The notes under the pieces: generated by a model
The model's input: the letters and a program-made list of their open reading frames with translations, nothing else
The model's database searches: none
What the model was told of the DNA's origin: nothing
Position numbers and translations under genes: made by a program
From: Ashinkailepas kermadecensis
Lineage: Eukaryota; Arthropoda; Thecostraca; Neolepadidae
Assembly (NCBI GenBank): GCA_034440615.1
Contig: JAOTOM010003860.1
Span: 101,001-165,000 of the forward strand
Direction: 5' to 3'
Length of the DNA: 64,000 bases
Shown: in pieces, positions 58,746-64,000 of the stretch
How the letters are laid out: every line of letters starts with the position of its first letter
How positions within the stretch are numbered: position 1 is the first letter of the stretch

Positions 58746-60539
58746 GGGTGAGCTTTACTTATTGCTGGCTGTGTTTTATTTGTAGTTTTTGTTAGTGTGC
58801 TTGCTGGACGGAGGTGCGTATATTAGCATCTCGCTGAATTATTTTCTCGCCCGGAAGTTAAACATTACTATCTGAATTAGCTTCCTGCCACCTATAATAA
58901 TTAATTTGCATATCCAACGCCAATGTTTGTTGCTTAAATGAACATAATACAATTTGAACATGACCGAGTGACAACAGCACAAGCGTATTTTGGTTACGAT
59001 ATCTTTCGCATTGATTATACGCAACCATTTTCCTTCAGGCTGGTCCTGTATTTCCCGGTCCTGTGATGTTGTCAGTCCACTCGTCCATTTGTTGTTCAAG
59101 ACTCACACACCCTGCAATTATGTCTCACGCAACAGTGATACATGGCCGATTGCTTTGCATACTGCAATGTCTGGATTGATGTGCTTTCCGGGATGCATTG
59201 TAGTGCATGGACTCGTCTGACATGTTAACTGCGGGACCCGCGCCCCGCAGTGACGACCCTGGCCCCGGTCGTGACTGCGCCAATGGGAAGGGCCACGGCA
59301 CCTTCCCATTGCTTTAGCATTCCTGCGGGGCCGGAGTCAGCTGGGCAGTGACGATGGTCCCACAGTAGCCGATGGACACGCCCCTCAATATCTCTTAGAC
59401 TGGTGCAGTACCTGCGCGAATATCCCGCGCGACCGATCTGCCGTAGCCGAGTGCTGCCGGAACAGAGCACAGGACACTATAATATATCTGCTTATTTCCA
59501 GACGCACGCATGTTCATTGTGGTCCATGATGCAGCATGGGCATACCTACACATACCTACATGTAATTTGTTTAATGCAGTAGCACTTCAACCCGCTAGGC
59601 GCAATGAAGTAAAAGCGCTACACTGTAGCCCAGCATCGTGCGGTACAGTGCGTGTATGATATATCTTATCCAGACATATCATGTGCATTCAGTTGAGAGG
59701 AGCAATATGTCTTCTTATTCGTTAAAAAAATGTGTATCAAGCACTACTACGCAACCTGTTGCTAGCAATATCATTTATCTGCATGCAACCGCAGGGAAAT
59801 TTGTAGATCATTTTCCGCATCACCTCGGTGCAATTGAGTGCATGAAAATAAGCGCATGTTCGCAATAGGAGCAATTACTACCAAGGCTGGACAACATAGT
59901 AAATCAATGAAAAGCAGTGTGGTACGTGCATGCTATGTACAATTTGTTCATGGAATGCTTACTGTATTGCCATCACAGTTCCGTGCAATACATCGGAGTA
60001 CACAAAAAAAACGTTGAATAATCTGGGCTTCACACGAACTGAACACCAATGATGCTTCCAATTGATTAATTTCCATGTGCACATCTATGTTGTGGTTATT
60101 GTTAATAACTCTTCTATCACACGCATCATTGCATGCATAGGCAATGTCCAAGGCAATTTGTCCAGCACACCTCCGTGGCTGGTGAAGCATTCATGAAGAA
60201 ATATTTCTTGAGATTTCGTACCTAAATATCACTATCACATTTCATAGTATTGTATTGCATACCGTTAAGCGCATGAAGCATGTTTTTGCCACAAGACAAT
60301 AATTTGACGACGCCTAAGGTTGAATGTGAAATTACCACAAGGTGATCTGTATCTAGTGATTCGCGAGCTTATTTTCTACAAAGAATACACATAGTTTTCC
60401 ACTTAAGACACCCATGTAAACATGGGTATACGTGCGACGGACCTGTCGCCCTACTGGGGGAGGGAAGGGCAGACCTAGCGCAAGAGCAGCCTGTATGGCG
60501 TGGCCACCTCTCGGGATCACTGCCCTAGCGGTGCAGTGA
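58746..60539. other. Unassigned intronic interval
   Basis: Mostly A/T-rich; no gene, element or array. GC-rich at 59230-59470. Confidence 0.45.
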
Positions 60540-60552
60540 GCTGGCCTCCAGG

Positions 60553-60716
60553 GCAGCTCACTGCACTATGCGACACTGCCCACTGGCCACTATGCGACAC
60601 CGCACTCGTCCGAGTGGCGGGAGCACAGCGAGTCGGGGGTGCGGCCCACCCAGATGCGCGCCTTCAGGAATAACGCCTACGTACTCTTCTTGGAGACAGC
60701 TGACTCGTCCCAGTGA
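60553..60716 (+). CDS. Possible terminal exon of an unidentified gene
   Basis: After a possible acceptor (cctccag, 60545-60551) a frame reads [14 protein letters not shown], then [15 protein letters not shown] and [20 protein letters not shown], and a TGA at about 60714. The AYVLFLE ending resembles the last strand of ubiquitin-specific proteases (AYxLFYE), but no other part of such an enzyme is seen and the match is short. It lies in the big NADK intron, same strand. It could be a nested-gene relic or chance. Confidence 0.2.
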
Positions 60717-60791
60717 AGCCGTATGTGAAGCGTGTACAAGGCTTTCTATGTAGTCAATACTTCAGCATTTGTGTTTGCAAGCATTGTGACG

Positions 60792-60935
<144 letters not shown>

Positions 60936-61094
60936 TAGCTTAGCCCAGCGTTCTGCTCTTCTGAATAGGGTTTCGTCAACTGCCGGCCCATCTGACCTGA
61001 CCTGACCCAGTTCCCGGATGCCTTGACATAGTCTGGTCAATGACCCGATGTCGCCTGACCTGTTGCAGTGGCCTCTCGGGCAGAGTCTGTTCGG

Positions 61095-61262
61095 TTTACC
61101 AGCCCACCTGAACTGACTGTCCGGTCGTTGCGACAGTTTACCAGCCTAGCTGAACTGACTCTCCGGTCGTTGCGACAGTTTACCAGCCTACCTGAACTGA
61201 CTCTGCGGTCGTTACGACAGTTTACCAGCCCACCTGAACTGATTGTGCGGTCGTTACGACAG
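61095..61262. repeat. 42-bp tandem repeat, 4 copies, ending at a NADK splice acceptor
   Basis: Each unit ends gtcgttgcgacag (or gttacgacag), with AG at 61136, 61178, 61220 and 61262; the last is the true acceptor. After each decoy the unit has a TGA in the NADK frame. Confidence 0.93.
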
Positions 61263-61392
61263 GACGATCCAGGACCCGGCCAGTCAGCGTCTGACCTGGT
61301 ACAAGGCGCCGATGGCCGTGCTGGTGATCAAGAAGATTCGTGACGCTGCCGTGCTGCCACCTTTCATGCAGCTCGTCAACTGGCTCACCAAC
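61263..61392 (+). CDS. NADK: NAD kinase exon: start of the catalytic domain
   Basis: 130 nt, from gacag| to aac|gtgaga. The first G completes the Met codon begun at 37547; then TIQDPASQRLTWYKAP and VLVIKKIRDAAVLPPF follow, ending WLTN in phase 0. IQDPASQRLTW and VLVIKKxRD are conserved from human (HIQDPASQRLTWNKSP, VLVIKKMRD) and form the first strand and helix of the N-terminal alpha/beta domain. The acceptor has a weak pyrimidine tract because it lies in a 42-bp repeat. No lesions. Confidence 0.96.
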
Positions 61393-61484
61393 GTGAGAAC
61401 CCAGCCAGGCAACTGGACTCAGCAGAGGCGACTAGACGTCATCGGTTGCACAGTCTTATCGCACAACATGCACGACACGCATAC

Positions 61485-61538
61485 TGTCGTCCATGTGTAT
61501 GTCATATGACACATATGTGTCATATGTCGTCCATGTGT
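61485..61538. repeat. 24-bp perfect palindrome between 14-bp direct repeats
   Basis: 61503-61526 is its own reverse complement (centre acatatgt) and tgtcgtccatgtgt occurs on both sides (61485-61498, 61525-61538). It lies in the NADK intron at 61393-62317. Confidence 0.88.
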
Positions 61539-62013
61539 GACTGACTGAGCAGTTCCTCAGGTGGACCATGCGGAAATGTTGAGCAGAAACCGATGTAAAG
61601 CGTCTGCCATTTGACGTGTCTTGGCTCACCCTGCTCTGCTGCCGTGTTCAGCCACGCTCACCACAGTCTGCTTGTTCGGATCACCGCCTCGTGAGCAACT
61701 ACAGCGTGACTTTCCCCAGTGGGGAATGCCACTTTGAAGTGTGGCTTCAACGTTAATGTCGCAATATTCATAATTTTATCCCGTGTACCACGAGGCTGGG
61801 GACGACTAAATAGTCCATACGTCCATCGTCCTTGCTTCCTCGCTGTTCTCAGCTACTCATTGTATTTGCTGTCCCATTGTGCCTCACCGCTCAGAGCCCC
61901 AGTGCCACCAAGCCCCGGTCACCTCTGTCTCGCAGCGACCACTATCCCTCTCCCTCACCATCAGTGCCCCGAGCTACCCTTGCCCTGACATGCCCCAACC
62001 CACCACCCACCCC

Positions 62014-62169
62014 GGGGACGAGTGGTCTAGGGGTAAGATGCTCGTCTCACAATCGAAAGATTGTGGGTTCGAATAATCACCTGTCGCTACTCTTCGCCCG
62101 CGACCAATCGGCGTGAGAGATTGGCGACGCTATATGACTCAACGGTCGACGTGTCGAAAAACCAATAAC
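62014..62169 (+). mobile_element. tRNA-derived SINE, copy B, in a NADK intron
   Basis: Matches the minus strand of 12459-12619 over its full length: agtggtctaggggtaagatg, ctcgtctcacaatcga, gggttcgaa, cgcccgcgaccaatcggcg, tcaacggtcgacgtgtcg, then an A-rich end and aaccaaccaacc. The CAC anticodon loop points to tRNA-Val. The B box is less good (GGTTCGAATAA), so this copy is probably silent. Confidence 0.85.
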
Positions 62170-62317
62170 TAACCAACCAACCACCACCCACCCACCCTCT
62201 CCCACCCACCTGATCATTACCTGATCATTCGGCGGCCCCGTCCTGCGAGTCTCCGGCCAGCGCCTCTCGTTCGCTCGACATTCCGTCTCCCATGTCTGTT
62301 CGCCGCCGTGTCCACAG

Positions 62318-62512
62318 GAGAAGAAGATGATCGTGTTTGTGGAGACTTCCACCGTGGACGATCCGCTGCTGAACAGCGCCCCGCTGTGGACCGCCAACCA
62401 CAACAAGGTGCAGACGTTCACCGAAGGCACCGACGAGCTCACCGACAAGATCGACTTCATCATCTGCCTCGGCGGCGACGGCACGCTGCTCTACGCCAGC
62501 TCGCTCTTCCAG
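62318..62512 (+). CDS. NADK: NAD kinase exon with the GGDGT catalytic motif
   Basis: 195 nt (65 codons, phase 0 at both ends) between ccacag and gtaggc. Reads EKKMIVFVETSTVDDP, then a variable loop, then DKIDFIICLGGDGTLLYASS and LFQ. GGDGT (codons 52-56 of the exon) is the NAD kinase signature that binds the ATP phosphates and carries the catalytic Asp. IIxLGGDGTLLxASxLFQ is almost identical to human NADK. The second hallmark, the NE/D motif, must lie beyond the window. No defects. Confidence 0.97.
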
Positions 62513-63431
62513 GTAGGCCACACCGATACCGAATATTGGATAATTTGGAGAATGGATCTACCCTTGGTGTTAATGTTTAGGCAGCGTGGATCGAACATCT
62601 ATGCACCATATATTCCACAATTATACCTTCTGTGTATTAAACGTCATATGTTCCTCTGCTACTCATGCTGGTTCCTGCACTCAGCTTCAAAGATTCAAAA
62701 CAAACCTTCTCTTGGCTCTGAAATATGGCTTTATCTGCATGTGTCAAATATGGCCTGCTGAGTAGATGTATGTGACTGCTAAGCAAGTCATTATGTCCAT
62801 GTGACATTTTTAAAATGCTAAAGCCTATGGTTTTCGTGTATCCATATAATATTCTTTTTTTCAATTCCATTGGCCATCCAAGGGTAGCACGCCTAAATCG
62901 AAATTACGGCCTAGGAACTCATGAATGCTCACTATACTCAGCTTGATTCCAAAGCACTTTCAACATGTTTACTATGGAACCTGGGCCCAGTATTTGATCA
63001 TCTGCCCCCTACTTCACCATGATATTGAAATAAGCATATGGTTCAGCTTAGTTTCCAAGCGGCTCATATGCAGTGGCACTCCATTTATCTTCACCAGTTG
63101 CTGTCCTCCCTGTCAAAACCTTCCCATACGAGTTTCGCTTGGGTAACTAGAGCAGGCATTTGTATCCGTAATCTTCTTCCGCATTGGATCATGCTTATGG
63201 CCAGCACAATTTCCATGTTCGCAATTTACTGCACTAAGTGTCCTTACTGTAGTTCTCAGTTGTGCTTCGAACGTATAAAGTTTTATGTGGTGAACTGTTT
63301 CCAGACATGGTCGTGTTTGTGTCCTGCCGAGAGTTGTGTGCTTGTTTCCCGACAGGACGCCGTTTATATGTTGCCCAGCTATGCTATGTTGTGTGCATTT
63401 GGCGGCAATGGCAGCGGTGTGCATTTGGCAG

Positions 63432-63534
63432 CAATCGGTGCCGCCCGTGATGGCGTTCCATCTGGGCTCCCTTGGCTTCCTTACGCCGTTCCAGTTCGAC
63501 AACTTCCAGGAGCAAGTCGATTCTGTACTGGAAG
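63432..63534 (+). CDS. NADK: NAD kinase exon following the catalytic motif
   Basis: 103 nt from ttggcag to g|gtcagt. Reads QSVPPVMAFHLGSLGFLTPF and QFDNFQEQVDSVLE, leaving in phase 1 (the G of a Gly codon, as in the human VIEGN). PPVxxFxLGSLGFLTPF is the conserved NADK segment after GGDGT. Human has Gly where this exon begins with Gln. The next exon is not found before 64000, so the gene continues beyond the window. Confidence 0.96.
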
Positions 63535-63900
63535 GTCAGTTCAGTCGGGCTTGACATAACTCGACCGAAGCAACTACCAACTGGAAACAACACCTGGACC
63601 AGCTGGTCACTGAAATATTATTCTTGCGGGAGCAAGCCGGTCGACAACATAAATTATTGGCGATCAGTCAAAGCTAACAAAAGGCAAAAGCCAGCTGGCG
63701 TTCACTAATTGGCCATGTTACCGACTGACTGCATCACGATTATCTCGTTGGTTGGGCCTTCAAGCTTGCCCAGCCCAGTGGAAACATGAGGCGCTACACT
63801 CCCTCAGCAAAGTGCCGCTGTTTTTCTCTCATAATTCAACTTCACACGACTGCACCATTCAGTCTTTGCGCTCGTTGCACCATTGCGATTTTGCGTCTTT
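63535..63900 (+). other. NADK intron, incomplete
   Basis: No exon matching the next NADK block (human NAAVVLRSRL) is seen before the window ends. Confidence 0.6.
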
Positions 63901-64000
63901 GCGCCCGACATGATACCGGTGGCGCCGCTCTGGTGGTGGGTTCGTGTAGGAACACCACCACATTGGGCTTGTTATGATTGACGCCATATTCTAGTTTCTA
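63901..64000 (-). repeat. Dispersed hairpin-bearing repeat, copy B (cut by window end)
   Basis: The reverse complement begins tagaaactagaatatggcg and continues to cccaccaccagagcggcgcc and accggtatcatgtc, as at 39875-39975. The window stops at its first visible base. Confidence 0.7.

Noticed and set aside
58004..58795. Cys-rich forward ORFs of 188-263 codons
   Set aside because: Read-through of the stop-free 31-bp array.
62014..62090. Functional tRNA-Val gene
   Set aside because: Acceptor and T stems do not pair well, and the sequence continues into a tail shared with 12459-12619, so it is a SINE head.

Overview
The window is eukaryotic nuclear DNA, almost certainly arthropod. It has spliced exons with GT/AG borders, a NAD kinase reading as the arthropod form, decayed non-LTR retrotransposons, a tRNA-derived SINE, TIR elements and many satellites and microsatellites. 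A crustacean is plausible, but the species cannot be named from the sequence. There is no operon and no prokaryotic signal. Most long ORFs are repeat arrays without stops, not genes.

Host gene. One host gene is certain: NADK on the + strand, running off the right edge. Four internal coding exons can be placed to the base: 37465-37548, 61263-61392, 62318-62512 and 63432-63534. Their phases agree at every join (2, 0, 0). They encode the conserved N-terminal RTRSLNAPSP block, the IQDPASQRLTW strand, the GGDGT catalytic motif and the PPVMAFHLGSLGFL block. The intron between the first two is about 23.7 kb and holds most satellites of the right half. Upstream segments (6897-7054, 8304-8590, 36245-36285, 36307-36344) each start with ATG and end at a phase-2 donor, as an alternative first coding exon would. 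These are inference.

Left region, 1-21 kb: a decayed EN/RT non-LTR element (200-3390, minus), minisatellites, a 900-bp GA/GATA/CT microsatellite, copy 1 of an element carrying a BglII-site minisatellite (8600-9775), a small RT relic, a 2.3-kb degenerate 21-bp repeat field broken by a SINE, a LINE ORF2 tail, and a mariner-like MITE with TA flanks (18148-19049).

Middle, 21-36 kb: homopolymer tracts that may be assembly noise; an ORF1-only non-LTR element with an intact 603-aa gag-like protein and 14-bp target-site duplications (21886-24564); second copies of the 21-bp field and of the BglII element (inverted); then 62-bp, 9/12-bp, 83-bp and 34-bp arrays.

Right, 36-64 kb: NADK. Its big intron carries a 1022-bp piggyBac-like MITE with TTAA flanks, a 3.4-kb 56-bp satellite with higher-order duplication, and 30-bp and 31-bp arrays. 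Two NADK exons have tandem repeats running directly into their 3' splice sites; in one case the repeat includes the exon's own first codons.
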